Below are positions 25,863 through 35,520 of a stretch of DNA of 64,000 bases, in pieces. The notes beneath the pieces were generated by a model, which was given only the letters and a program-made list of their open reading frames with translations, was not told the DNA's origin and did not search any database. The translations under genes and the position numbers were made by a program. This stretch comes from Promethearchaeota archaeon (GTDB lineage Archaea; Asgardarchaeota; Lokiarchaeia; Sigyniarchaeales; SOKP01), in the NCBI GenBank assembly GCA_019058295.1, contig JAHPZI010000028.1, positions 62,001-126,000 on the forward strand. The letters are read 5' to 3'. How positions within the stretch are numbered: position 1 is the first letter of the stretch; every line of letters begins with the position of its first letter.

Positions 25863-27380
25863 TTACTTCGAAAATGTACATTCATCAATGATGAAGCCCG
25901 TTTCATCAATAGTTGTAAGTCTAAGGCTTGTTCCATCAATTGAAATGCGATTATAATGGTACTTTTCTACGGCAACTAAAGTTCGACCATAATAATTCAA
26001 ATCATTTACATTTTCAGATTGTGAATCGTATACACTTAATTCAATCCCATGTAGATGAGCACCTCCACCTCCCGCGCCACTTACAATATATGTAATATTA
26101 TGAGTTCCAATATCTGATATTGAGTAGCCCATAAGAGTACGCTCATAATGATGGTTATGCCCATTTAAGACAAAATCTACGCCACATTCCATAAAGATGG
26201 GATGCCAATAACGAACTTTATACTCAGGTTCTTCTATATGACCATTTTTAATTCTCATTGAAAACGGTGGTTTATGGAACATTACAAAAATCCAATCATA
26301 TAGCCCACTGGATTTAGCATCAATTAAAGTGCTACGAACCCATCTGACATATTCAGAATCATAATTTTCAGGTGCTGCTAATTCCTGTTGATCATATCCA
26401 ATTACCAAAACAAAAACATTTCCACAGTCAAAATAATAAGAAGTTTCGTCATGATCAGGGCCATCTGTAGGTAATTCATAGAAATTTAAAAAATCTTGAC
26501 CTGTAGCCGGAACTTTATCTTTTGTCCACCAATCGTGATTTCCAGCAACTGGCATATATGGAATACTTTTAGAAATATTCCTAATGATAAAAAAATTATA
26601 ATCCCATTGCTCTAAATGGTTATCATTATAATTATTGGCGATATCGCCTGCTTGAAGAACAAAACGTACATTTTTTTCTTCTTCCATCAATCCAATTATC
26701 TCTGCGTGCTCTCGATCTGGTGATGAGGGATCACCTTCTCTAGAATCACCATAAAATAAAAATGTAAATGGAGTGCGACTTCCTTGCTCAGGGGCAGTTT
26801 TAAATGAGGTGGGTTCATCTAAAAAATCAGGAATACGATAATAATATTTAGTATCTGGTAATAATCCTTTTAATGTTACAGTGTGATGATGATTAGTACC
26901 TCCAACGATTGCTGTTTCTGTTAACTTTGATGGATTTTTTCCCCATTCAAATTTAGGTATTGGGTCTGAAATATAAGTTTCCCATGTAATTGTCATTGTA
27001 GTTGATGGGTCATCAGTCCAAGATAAATATGGTCCATGATCTTTTTGTTGTAAATAATGATAATAATTATTATAATATAGTGCTGCTCCAAATAATGCAA
27101 ATAAGAAGAAGAATCCTAAAATCTTAGTTAATTTAAGGGAGGAATAACTTTTCTTAATCCGAAATGATTTTTTATATCGAATGCCTTCCACAGAACAAAA
27201 GATGCCAAAAATTAGTAATATCGTAAAAAATACCAAAAAAAACAAAAAACTAAATGTAAAATCAATATGTATACCCCAGTATAAACTAAACCATACTAAT
27301 GAAATTATAATGGATATTACTCCTATAAACAAAAATAACCAAGGGAAAATCTTTTTATTTATCACATTTAAAATTCTCAA
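25863..27380 (-). CDS. Membrane-anchored purple acid phosphatase-like metallophosphoesterase
   Basis: Residues 1-110 contain three hydrophobic spans. A fibronectin-III-like N-terminal domain of purple acid phosphatases follows (about 115-205; MTITWETY, TVTLKGLLPDTKYYYRI). The catalytic domain has the calcineurin-type metal motifs in order: FYGDSREGD, LQAGDIANN, VAGNHDWW, MFHKPPF and GHNHHYER. The enzyme should hydrolyse phosphate esters outside or at the membrane. The Tyr that gives true purple acid phosphatases their colour (GDxxY) is replaced by GDIAN, so the metal centre may be different. The start is TTG at 27380. Confidence 0.85.
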   Translation of the reverse strand: MRILNVINKKIFPWLFLFIGVISIIISLVWFSLYWGIHIDFTFSFLFFLVFFTILLIFGIFCSVEGIRYKKSFRIKKSYSSLKLTKILGFFFLFALFGAALYYNNYYHYLQQKDHGPYLSWTDDPSTTMTITWETYISDPIPKFEWGKNPSKLTETAIVGGTNHHHTVTLKGLLPDTKYYYRIPDFLDEPTSFKTAPEQGSRTPFTFLFYGDSREGDPSSPDREHAEIIGLMEEEKNVRFVLQAGDIANNYNDNHLEQWDYNFFIIRNISKSIPYMPVAGNHDWWTKDKVPATGQDFLNFYELPTDGPDHDETSYYFDCGNVFVLVIGYDQQELAAPENYDSEYVRWVRSTLIDAKSSGLYDWIFVMFHKPPFSMRIKNGHIEEPEYKVRYWHPIFMECGVDFVLNGHNHHYERTLMGYSISDIGTHNITYIVSGAGGGGAHLHGIELSVYDSQSENVNDLNYYGRTLVAVEKYHYNRISIDGTSLRLTTIDETGFIIDECTFSK

Positions 27381-27758
27381 TAATTAGTACGTACTATTTA
27401 AAAAAATTTTTTACTCTTTTAAAGTGATAAATAGAGATATTTACTCTTAAATTGTTCCTCTAGAAAATATAAAGATTAATTAATTACAAATTCAAATTTA
27501 TGACAAGTTTTGCAACAAATTAATCTATATCTAATTTATGTCAAAAGTAGAAGATAAATACACCTTCTTTAGATTTTTGAAATGAAATAAGATATTTATA
27601 TCAATAAATAATTCATATCAAATCTTATTTTTCAATAAGAGAATCATTTCTTTATAATTTAAATAAAAAATTATAATGTTTTAGCACTAAGGATAAAAAT
27701 ATATAATTTATTTTCCTATATTTGATTATCAGATTCTATTTTATAAAGATTATATAGC
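27381..27758 (+). other. Intergenic stretch between divergent genes, no gene seen
   Basis: The 378 nt are very AT-rich and lie between the divergent phosphatase and MoxR genes, so both promoters should be here. Several TATA-like runs are present (for example around 27590-27600 and 27700-27710). I see no coding frame, tRNA or clear inverted repeat. Confidence 0.5.
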
Positions 27759-29486
27759 ATGTCGACAAAAATTGGAGAGGAAGATGAATTACGGAGAAAA
27801 GTGTGGAGGATTATTAATTTAACTCAGGCAAATCAATTATTTGTTCATTCTAAAAACCTAGAGATTAAATATTTGGATGAAAAAAGTAAAAAAATTAAGA
27901 CTAAAGTATTGCCTGAAATATTATCGTTGTGTGTTTTAAATGCTCTAGTACCAAACTCAGCAATGCTTTTAATTGGGGGTCACGGAGGTGGGAAGACAAC
28001 GATTTCTAAATATCTTGGTCGAATGTTTACAGCCAGTACATTAAATGAGATAGAAAATTCTATAATTAGAGGACATCCCCAATTGACTGAAGAAAAATTA
28101 GTTGGCACGCTTAAATTAGGTAAATTGATGCATGAAGGAGAAGAAGAGGTAGTATGGAGAAAATTTGTCACAGAATTTTGGAAAATAATTGATGAAGTAA
28201 ATAGATTAACGCCTTATGCTCAAGACATATTATTATCTTTACTTGCCGAAGGTTCAGTAAAATATTATGATTCAATATCTAATATCAATAAATATTGCTT
28301 ATATGCAACAATTAATCCTCAAGATGTCGGAACATTTGAACTTTCTGAACCTTTTTTGGACAGATTCGGAATTTCTGTGCCAATTTCTATGCCAGCAAGC
28401 CATGATTTACAATTAATCTTAACAGGGAAAGATGAAAAATATAGTGGTGTGGATGAGCTCATTCAAGTACCAAAAATTTTAACCATTGATGAATTGATGG
28501 AAATTTGGTATTATGTTAATAAAATCTCGTCCGATATTGAAGTAAACAACTATATTCACGCTATTATTCGAGAATTTACCTTATGTGATAGAATAGATAA
28601 AGGAAATACTGAAGATCTTAAGCCAAGCACTGGTCTATGTTCCGGTTGTCATTTTAATACGGCCCAGAATGTATGTAATAAAATTGACTCAATTCTAAGC
28701 GTTAGAGTAGTGAAAGACCTTTTAAGATATTCTAAAGCGTTAGCTTGGTTATTAGGAATAAATCAAATTGATATTAATGTTGTTAATACAATTGCACCAT
28801 ATGTAATCTCACATAGAACCGCATTTGTAAAAAGAGAATTAGAAAAATCTCCCTATTATGGAAATAAATATGAATTCTCAAAAAATTTGTTGAATACCAT
28901 TCAAAAGCGTTTTAAAACTCGTGAAATCTCCTATCAGATTGCTGAAAAATATAGAGAAGGCACTGGTGAAAAAACTGATATAACCGAAATTAAAAAATAT
29001 CAAAAGAACGATTTGATTGTAAAGTACGATCTAATTCCATTTATAAATGAAGTAAATAATAAGGAATACAAAAACCTCGCTCAGCAAATAAAGAATTCTG
29101 CGAAAGGCGGTAAAATAGAGGAAATTGCAGATATTAGAAATACTCTTATGGAAAATATAGACATTCAAAATAGATCCGATTTAATTAATTGGTGCAATAT
29201 TGAACTTTATAAGCAAACCGTAACTGATTATATCTTTCAATATAAATATTGGAAAGATGTTTGGGCTGATATTGTAGCTGAATTTTCAAACTTAGACCAA
29301 CCTTTAAAAGAAGCATTTAAACAAAGGCAGACCAAGCAAATACGCACAGAGGATCTCCTTATAGAGATCAATGTGACTGGAACAGATGACGAATCTTTGG
29401 TAAATATACAAATTTCCGGAGGATCAGAAGCTTTAAAATTGAGAGCGATCTTGGATAAGTTGGAATACCTTCAGAAGGAAGAATAA
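27759..29486 (+). CDS. MoxR-type AAA+ ATPase with Cys/His insertion
   Basis: The AAA+ core shows Walker A GGHGGGKT (residues 73-80), Walker B FWKIIDEVNR (140-149), sensor 1 ATINP (183-187) and the arginine-finger/lid motif EPFLDRF (197-203). MoxR proteins remodel or load metal into VWA-domain partners; the VWA protein at 35521-37248 is the probable partner. The lid region has an insertion with Cys294, Cys297, His298 and Cys306 (GLCSGCHFN...VC), a likely zinc or Fe-S site not usual in MoxR. Residues 330-575 form a long helical C-terminal domain. It ends with tandem stop codons (TAA TAA). Confidence 0.88.
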   Translation: MSTKIGEEDELRRKVWRIINLTQANQLFVHSKNLEIKYLDEKSKKIKTKVLPEILSLCVLNALVPNSAMLLIGGHGGGKTTISKYLGRMFTASTLNEIENSIIRGHPQLTEEKLVGTLKLGKLMHEGEEEVVWRKFVTEFWKIIDEVNRLTPYAQDILLSLLAEGSVKYYDSISNINKYCLYATINPQDVGTFELSEPFLDRFGISVPISMPASHDLQLILTGKDEKYSGVDELIQVPKILTIDELMEIWYYVNKISSDIEVNNYIHAIIREFTLCDRIDKGNTEDLKPSTGLCSGCHFNTAQNVCNKIDSILSVRVVKDLLRYSKALAWLLGINQIDINVVNTIAPYVISHRTAFVKRELEKSPYYGNKYEFSKNLLNTIQKRFKTREISYQIAEKYREGTGEKTDITEIKKYQKNDLIVKYDLIPFINEVNNKEYKNLAQQIKNSAKGGKIEEIADIRNTLMENIDIQNRSDLINWCNIELYKQTVTDYIFQYKYWKDVWADIVAEFSNLDQPLKEAFKQRQTKQIRTEDLLIEINVTGTDDESLVNIQISGGSEALKLRAILDKLEYLQKEE

Positions 29487-29800
29487 TAAGAATTTCAGAG
29501 GATATTAGTTGAAACTAAGATAAGAAAATATAATAAAAAAAATAAGAAAATTGAATTAGCAACAATTATCTTATATATTTTGTTAATCATTCTCAATATT
29601 CTAATCTTTGGTCCTAAGAGAAGTCTTGTTGTTTATGTTTTAAAAATTTTAAAAATAGAAAGAAAAATATTTTACTTTTTAGTAAATTATTTTAAATCTT
29701 AATTATTATATTTATGTTGTTGAATTATTAGTTCAACGATTCTAAAAAATTAAATCAAAAACATATCTAAATAAAAATTTTAAGCAAAATATCCAAAAAG
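29487..29800 (+). other. Intergenic stretch after the MoxR gene
   Basis: The 314 nt contain no supported gene. After the two stop codons of the MoxR gene the same frame is open again from 29490 to 29702 (70 codons) and includes a hydrophobic stretch (ATIILYILLIILNILIF), but has no ATG or GTG at its start. I treat it as chance or a decayed tail. The promoter of the propeller/FN3 gene should lie in the last 120 nt. Confidence 0.4.
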
Positions 29801-32800
29801 ATGAATTTTATGAACAAGAAAATTATGATTTTGGGGGCAATAGTTATATTTTTAGCTCTTTTAAGCATTTTTAGCAACATTGACTTATTTTATTCTGATA
29901 CTATAAATAATAATAATAAAAATGTCAACTATGATTTCGAAAATGGTTCAGAAACAAAAGAATTTGAAGAGATTATTGATCCAAAGAGTTCTTCTTTATC
30001 TCAGTATACTACATTAACAACATATAGTGTTAATCCTGTTGATTCTGTGGCAATTTCATCAGATGGTAACTATATCGCTGTTGGATCTAATCCAAGCGGT
30101 AAAGTGTATCTCTTTAATAAAACTAGCACAAAAAGTATCTGGGAATATACTATAAGTGGTGATGGAGTAAGATCTATTGCGATTTCTGATAATGGATCTT
30201 ACATTGTTGCAGGGACTGAATTTGGAGATATTTATTTGTTTAATAAAACAAGCAATATAACAACGTGGAAATATTCCGGACCTGGTTGCATATATCGCGT
30301 ATCTATGTCTTCTGATGGTTTCTATTTTGCAACGAGTAATCTCAATAATCGTGTCTACATGTTTAATAGAACGAGTAAAGTACCAATGTGGACGTATGAT
30401 ACTGGCAGTGATGTCTATTCTGTAGCAATTTCGGCTGATGGAAAATATTTAGCTGCGGGGACTCAATCTACTGGAACTTATTTATTTAATACAACTAATA
30501 TAGATAATCCTTTTATTCGTAATTTTAATTCAGGGCCAACGATAATGTCTGTTGCTATATCTTCAGATGGTAGTTATATTATTACAGCAGTAATGAGTGG
30601 TTCAGTAAGATTATTTCATAAATCCAGTTCTTCTTATTTATGGGCACATGGGGGTTCAGATTGCTGGTCTGTGGATATATCTGCAGATGGAAATTATATG
30701 GTAGCAGCAAGAATGGGAGGTCAGACCTGTTTATATGATAGATCAGGTCTTATTTGGAGTAATGACATTATTGGAAATGGATGGAGAGCTACAATATCTG
30801 AAGATGGGAATTATATTGCTATCGGAACTATCACCCTAAATAAGGTTTATTACTATCATAGAGCGATTTCAGAGCCATATTGGAATTGTTCAATGTCGGG
30901 TGAAGTAAGGGGGGTAGATTTATCTGCTGATGGAAAATATTTAGCGGCGGGAAGTCAAGGCGGTATGTATAGATTGTTTTCTAGTGTGAATCCTAAAAAT
31001 TTTACATTATCAACAGATGCTGATGCTTTAGATATAGATGGATCTTTTAACCTGAATTGGACAGAATCTAATGGAGCAGATAATTATACAATTTATGAGT
31101 CAGATGCTTATATAACTGATCTTGGAGCTGGCGTTACAAAATTAGCTACTGATATTGTAGACTTAGGTTACAAGGTATCTAATAAATTAACAGGGGATTA
31201 TTATTACCTTATAAGATCTTACAATGAGACTGGAACTTGCTTTACTAACTGCATTCATATTAAAGTATTATTACCCCCAGGGTCCTTTAATTTAAATACT
31301 GATGCTGATCCGATTGATACTGATGGGTCTTTCGATTTGACATGGTCAACTTCCACCGACGCGGATAATTATTCTGTATATGTTTCGAATACTACTATTA
31401 GCCAAATCGACGAAGATTGTATTGAAATAGTTAGTGGTCTCGTTGCTCAATATAGTTATTCAATCTCAGGATTAGGGAGCGGAGATTATTATTACGCTGT
31501 GGTTGCATTTAATCTTGTAGGGAACGAGACTTCGAATTGCGTTCTAGTGAAAGTTAAGATTCCGCCTCAACCATTTTCAATTGATACAGATGCGGATGAT
31601 CCTGATATTGATGGTTCGTTTAATATAACATGGTCTGAATCTATTGGAGCAGATAATTATTCTGTATACATTTCAAGTAGTTTTATTACTGAAATTGATA
31701 ATGATTGCACTGAGCTACAAAACGGCATAGAAATTTTAAATTATACTGTTAAGGGATTAACTAGCGGATATCACTATTTTGTTGTTGTTGCTTTTAATGA
31801 AACAGGAAATGCAACTTCAGATAATTGTATCACAGTTCACGTGCAAATACCACCGGGACCATTTAATCTCGGTAGTGATGCGGGAAATCCAGATTATACA
31901 GGTAAATTTAATTTAACATGGTCAAAATCGAATGGAGCAGCAAATTATTCTGTATATACATGTAATAGCACAATTTATTCAACAGTGCAACCATATATTA
32001 TTCTATTACAAGAGGGGATTACAATACTTAATTATTCAATATCAACATGGACAGGAATTCATTATTATATCGTTGTTGCATATAATGACACAGGATTTAC
32101 TCTTTCAAATTGTATTTCTGTTGACGTGCGAATTCCACCCAATCCGCTTCAATTAACTTCTACTGCTGATCCAATTGATAAAGATGGGTCATTCTTATTG
32201 AGCTGGAATAATTCCTTAGGGGCTGATAATTACTCGGTATTCATTTCAAACAGTTTTATTACGCAAATTGATGGATCTTGTACAGAAGAAGCAAGTGATC
32301 TTGAGGTCTTAACTTTTCCTATTAATGACAAAGAAAGCGGTAATTATTATTATGTTATAGTAGCATACAATCTTTATGGGAACGAAATTTCAAATTGTAT
32401 TAATATTATTGTTGAAAGAATCCCTTTACCGTTTACAATGAGTTCTGAAGCGGACGATCCCGATTATTCGGGAGCCTTTTACTTGAATTGGACAGAATCT
32501 CTTTACGCGCGAAACTATTCAATTTATCATTACAATTCAACTATAACAGAAATTAATGATACTATAACGATGATAGCTGAAGGGTTAACAAATTTATCAT
32601 ATTGGATTTCAGGATTAGAAAGTGGAAATCATTATTTCATTGCCGTTGCATATAGTATGTATGATAATGTGACTTCAAATTGCATAGAAATAACTGTCAT
32701 CATAAAAAAAGACGTGTACAGTCTTCCTCCTGCCAGTGGCGGTGGAGATGATGGAGGTGGAGGTGGAGAGGATGAAGCTATCCCATTTGGTCATTTCTAC

Positions 32801-32875
32801 TTGTTATTTGCACTCTTTAGTGTGATTATGTTATTAATTATTATGAGAAGAAGGTTATTTCTTAAAAAAAAATAA
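29801..32875 (+). CDS. Surface protein: eight-bladed propeller plus six FN3-like repeats, C-terminal anchor
   Basis: The N-terminus is a signal/anchor helix (MILGAIVIFLALLSIF). Residues about 84-400 contain eight WD40/PQQ-like repeats, each with a motif like SVAISSDGNYIAVG, giving an eight-bladed beta-propeller. Residues about 402-970 are six repeats of about 95 residues of fibronectin-III type (W-SxGADNYSVY, then SGxYYYxVVAFN). Asn-x-Ser/Thr sites are frequent. A Gly-rich linker (GGGDDGGGGGEDE) precedes a C-terminal membrane span and a basic tail. It is thus exposed on the cell surface and tethered at its C-terminus. The flanking MoxR and VWA genes may act on it, which is inference. Confidence 0.82.
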   Translation: MNFMNKKIMILGAIVIFLALLSIFSNIDLFYSDTINNNNKNVNYDFENGSETKEFEEIIDPKSSSLSQYTTLTTYSVNPVDSVAISSDGNYIAVGSNPSGKVYLFNKTSTKSIWEYTISGDGVRSIAISDNGSYIVAGTEFGDIYLFNKTSNITTWKYSGPGCIYRVSMSSDGFYFATSNLNNRVYMFNRTSKVPMWTYDTGSDVYSVAISADGKYLAAGTQSTGTYLFNTTNIDNPFIRNFNSGPTIMSVAISSDGSYIITAVMSGSVRLFHKSSSSYLWAHGGSDCWSVDISADGNYMVAARMGGQTCLYDRSGLIWSNDIIGNGWRATISEDGNYIAIGTITLNKVYYYHRAISEPYWNCSMSGEVRGVDLSADGKYLAAGSQGGMYRLFSSVNPKNFTLSTDADALDIDGSFNLNWTESNGADNYTIYESDAYITDLGAGVTKLATDIVDLGYKVSNKLTGDYYYLIRSYNETGTCFTNCIHIKVLLPPGSFNLNTDADPIDTDGSFDLTWSTSTDADNYSVYVSNTTISQIDEDCIEIVSGLVAQYSYSISGLGSGDYYYAVVAFNLVGNETSNCVLVKVKIPPQPFSIDTDADDPDIDGSFNITWSESIGADNYSVYISSSFITEIDNDCTELQNGIEILNYTVKGLTSGYHYFVVVAFNETGNATSDNCITVHVQIPPGPFNLGSDAGNPDYTGKFNLTWSKSNGAANYSVYTCNSTIYSTVQPYIILLQEGITILNYSISTWTGIHYYIVVAYNDTGFTLSNCISVDVRIPPNPLQLTSTADPIDKDGSFLLSWNNSLGADNYSVFISNSFITQIDGSCTEEASDLEVLTFPINDKESGNYYYVIVAYNLYGNEISNCINIIVERIPLPFTMSSEADDPDYSGAFYLNWTESLYARNYSIYHYNSTITEINDTITMIAEGLTNLSYWISGLESGNHYFIAVAYSMYDNVTSNCIEITVIIKKDVYSLPPASGGGDDGGGGGEDEAIPFGHFYLLFALFSVIMLLIIMRRRLFLKKK
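31004..32705 (+). repeat. Six tandem repeats of about 285 bp encoding FN3-like domains
   Basis: Six consecutive segments code for the same domain. Each begins with a PP.PF.L...AD..D.DGSF.L.W pattern and ends with a SNC.....V strand. Similarity is strong in protein and moderate in DNA, so the array is old enough to have diverged but may still recombine. Confidence 0.75.
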
Positions 32876-32880
32876 TAAAA

Positions 32881-32893
32881 TTTTTTTTTTTTT
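32881..32893 (+). terminator. T-run terminator after the propeller/FN3 gene
   Basis: Thirteen consecutive T residues start 5 nt after the stop codon. This is a strong candidate for archaeal T-tract termination. The next gene is convergent. Confidence 0.55.
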
Positions 32894-33018
32894 AAAGTAG
32901 ATAAAAGAAATAGGTACAGAAGTTATCCTAATAAAAATCATTTTTATTTGAATATTAGTAATAGAATAGAAGAATTATTAAAAAACTCTTGAATTAATTC
33001 ATTTCAAAAATTTCTCTA

Positions 33019-34623
33019 TTATGAAATACATTCGTTTATTAAATCTTGAATAGATGTCTCTGGATCATTCATCAATGTAAATAGTTGATTTGAATCTTTT
33101 TTAAAAGCCAATTCATATCGTTTTTGAACCCATTTCTTTCTAATTTCTATATCAATTCCTGCTCCCCCTGTTAGAATTGGGATCTCGCAGAGTGCTGATT
33201 TTCCATTCTTTAGAGTTATTTTCGATCTTGCTGATTGAAGCATCGGATATTCAGGTAAATTTACTTCATTTAAATTGAGTGGGTTTTTATCCTTTTTAAT
33301 GTATTTCTTAATCATAGTCCTTCCAGCAGCACTCCTTAAGAACTTTATTCCTGTTTTTAAACTATTTTTAAACGTTCTTTTTGACGCTCTCACTGCCTTA
33401 AGGTGAGTTCTCAAACGTTTCATCTCATAAGATTTCATTCTTTTAAAAATAGTTACGACTTGTGGAAATGTTAGAAATGTTTTAGCAGTCATATCGATAT
33501 CATGACGAACTTCAATTTTTTCAACTAAATCTCTAATTGCATTCTCATTTTTATCGATTTCATCTTGCTTATAATAATTTGGGAGGAGATCTCCTTTAAT
33601 CAACGCGTAAGCAACAGAATACCGCACCGAGAAATTAATCTTTATGGGATCTAAATTATTATAGTCTTGTTTCATCGCAATTTGTTCAACAGAGTTAGAT
33701 AGGGTGGTTGTATCTATAATAACACTTTTGATATTAGCCACATCTTCTATGGATTTTAACCCTAGCTTTTTCATTGCTCCTAGCGCAGAATCTACGGGGC
33801 CTCCTATATAGGAGGTTCCAGGATATCTCTTATAACTTAAAGTATCAGATAACCAAGCTTCCCCGAGATTTCCCATAAACTCTTTAATTGGATGAAAGGC
33901 AAAAAAATGTAGGAAGCCCATATCACCCTCTATAATATTTAATGGTCCTTCCAGCCCATTCTCAGCGTATAATGCTGCTTGTATCCCTGTCCTTAGTGGA
34001 ATCGATGCTGTAAGAAGTTTACATCCTTCTTTCCAAAATCCTGGCACTAAACAAAAGTTTGGTTGGTAGATAGAAAGCGCCATAGCATTTGCCATTTTCT
34101 CAGCATCAAAATTTTTAACTTTAGCAACCGCAGTTGCAGCTCCTAAATTATGTATATAACTCCACATTTGACCATTTAAAGGCCCAAAAAAGCATGAAAG
34201 TGAGAGTCTTCCCATTACTTCATTTGTTACTGTAGCTGTGACAATAAGGTCTCTCAGTTTTCCATTGATTGGCTCTAAAAATGCTAATGGTGTGATAACT
34301 GAACTATAACCCATATGTCCCATAAGCATATAATCATCAAAATCAAGACTCATTGCATAGGCCGCATTAACAACTGCAGCCTCCTCAGGACCTAATTTCT
34401 TTTTTAAAGCAATGACAGTTGAAGTTTGTGAGTTATTACCTTTTATTTTTTCAGCATTATATATTTTTAAAGCCTCTGGATGCCAATCTGAGAATTTAAT
34501 TGCTGTAATAGAATTAATTATCTGTAGCTTAATTTTTTCAACAACTCGAGAAGGTATATCTTCAAATTTAGTCTTTGAAGCGAATTGAGCAAATCTTTCT
34601 ATAATAGTTTGTTTTTTTGTCAT
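33019..34623 (-). CDS. MmgE/PrpD family protein (2-methylcitrate dehydratase-like)
   Basis: The N-terminal helical half shows MmgE/PrpD features: ARSRV-like start (FAQFASKTKFEDIPSRVVEKIKLQIINSI), AVVNAAYAMSLDFDDYMLMGHMGYSSVITPLAFLE, and ANAMALSIYQPNF. The C-terminal half has the capping domain (INFSVRYSVAYALIKGDL...VEVRHD-like). Relatives dehydrate 2-methylcitrate or isomerise similar tricarboxylates, for example in propionate metabolism. No prpB or prpC is nearby, and the protein is about 50 residues longer than the norm, so the substrate is uncertain. Confidence 0.85.
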   Translation of the reverse strand: MTKKQTIIERFAQFASKTKFEDIPSRVVEKIKLQIINSITAIKFSDWHPEALKIYNAEKIKGNNSQTSTVIALKKKLGPEEAAVVNAAYAMSLDFDDYMLMGHMGYSSVITPLAFLEPINGKLRDLIVTATVTNEVMGRLSLSCFFGPLNGQMWSYIHNLGAATAVAKVKNFDAEKMANAMALSIYQPNFCLVPGFWKEGCKLLTASIPLRTGIQAALYAENGLEGPLNIIEGDMGFLHFFAFHPIKEFMGNLGEAWLSDTLSYKRYPGTSYIGGPVDSALGAMKKLGLKSIEDVANIKSVIIDTTTLSNSVEQIAMKQDYNNLDPIKINFSVRYSVAYALIKGDLLPNYYKQDEIDKNENAIRDLVEKIEVRHDIDMTAKTFLTFPQVVTIFKRMKSYEMKRLRTHLKAVRASKRTFKNSLKTGIKFLRSAAGRTMIKKYIKKDKNPLNLNEVNLPEYPMLQSARSKITLKNGKSALCEIPILTGGAGIDIEIRKKWVQKRYELAFKKDSNQLFTLMNDPETSIQDLINECIS

Positions 34624-34831
34624 ATAACCATACTTTTTATTAATTTTGAATAAATTATAATACTCTTATGATAATATAAGATAGTACAAATAGTATATAT
34701 ATTTTAGACCAATTAAAAAATAATCTAAATTAAGAGAAACTAGATCCATAATATCTTAAGGAATTGGAAAAAGAATTAGCTCTATTGTTAATTTAAATGA
34801 AAATTTTTTCATTTATTACAATAATTATTCT

Positions 34832-35122
34832 TTATATTTTCAATAATCTGCTTCCATGAATAATCATTTTTATATGAATTTTTTGTTCTTCTTCATTATA
34901 ATGATAAATTATTCGATATTTCTGAATTAATATTTCTCTATCTCTTGGATTTTTAGATTCTGGCACTTTCCTCCCGATTTTAGGAAATTGCTTTAAATAT
35001 TCAATAGATTCAATAATATTCTCAAAAAGAGTTTTTGCATATTGTAGAGAGCTTTTTAAAATATAAGCGATAATGTCATCAAGGTCATTCTCAGCCTCTT
35101 CAGTCCACTCTATTTGAACCAT
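34832..35122 (-). CDS. ParE/RelE-type toxin
   Basis: The 96 residues follow the ParE/RelE fold order: IEWTEEAENDLDDIIAYI, then FENIIESIEYLKQFPKIGRKVPES, then REILIQKYRIIYHYNEEEQKIHIKMIIHGSRLL. The RIIY strand and the closing HxxR-type end are typical. Members poison gyrase (ParE) or cut mRNA (RelE); which applies cannot be told. The gene overlaps the upstream antitoxin candidate by 13 nt, the usual type II toxin-antitoxin arrangement. Confidence 0.85.
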   Translation of the reverse strand: MVQIEWTEEAENDLDDIIAYILKSSLQYAKTLFENIIESIEYLKQFPKIGRKVPESKNPRDREILIQKYRIIYHYNEEEQKIHIKMIIHGSRLLKI

Positions 35123-35313
35123 TTTTTCTTTACCCGTTCAATGACTTGGTCATGAGGATGAGTTTTCCCTTCATTAATTTGACTTTCCGCTCTAAAAAGT
35201 TTTTGTTTTACAAAAAGATGATATTGAATGTCTTCTAAAGTTGTATCTTCAGGTAAATCTTTTATTAGCTTTATTACTTCCTTTTTTACATTCAAATTAT
35301 TGCTCGTATTCAT
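35110..35313 (-). CDS. Antitoxin partner of the ParE-type toxin
   Basis: The 67-residue protein precedes and overlaps the toxin. The segment LIKDLPEDTTLEDIQYHLFVKQKL and the following GKTHPHDQVIERVKKKW are the form often found for the short antitoxins paired with ParE-type toxins. The first part may bind the operator and the rest wraps the toxin. No other DNA-binding motif is obvious. Confidence 0.75.
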   Translation of the reverse strand: MNTSNNLNVKKEVIKLIKDLPEDTTLEDIQYHLFVKQKLFRAESQINEGKTHPHDQVIERVKKKWFK

Positions 35314-35520
35314 AATATATCATTATATAAATAGTAATTAAAATATAAATTCTTTTAGCTTTTTGTTTTGAGAAGACTATGAGCAATAATAAATTATGAA
35401 TTTTAGGTTTTAAAGGAAATTAAGCTCTTTAATCTATTTTAACTATAAATCTTCAATAATACAATATTTTATATGAATATATTTTTTAATATCATACAAG
35501 AATAAGTTTAGTTATTAATA

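Noticed and set aside
29490..29702. 70-codon open frame in the same frame after the MoxR stop codons
   Set aside because: No ATG or GTG start, and the sequence is AT-rich spacer with a hydrophobic run that poly-T/A readily produces.
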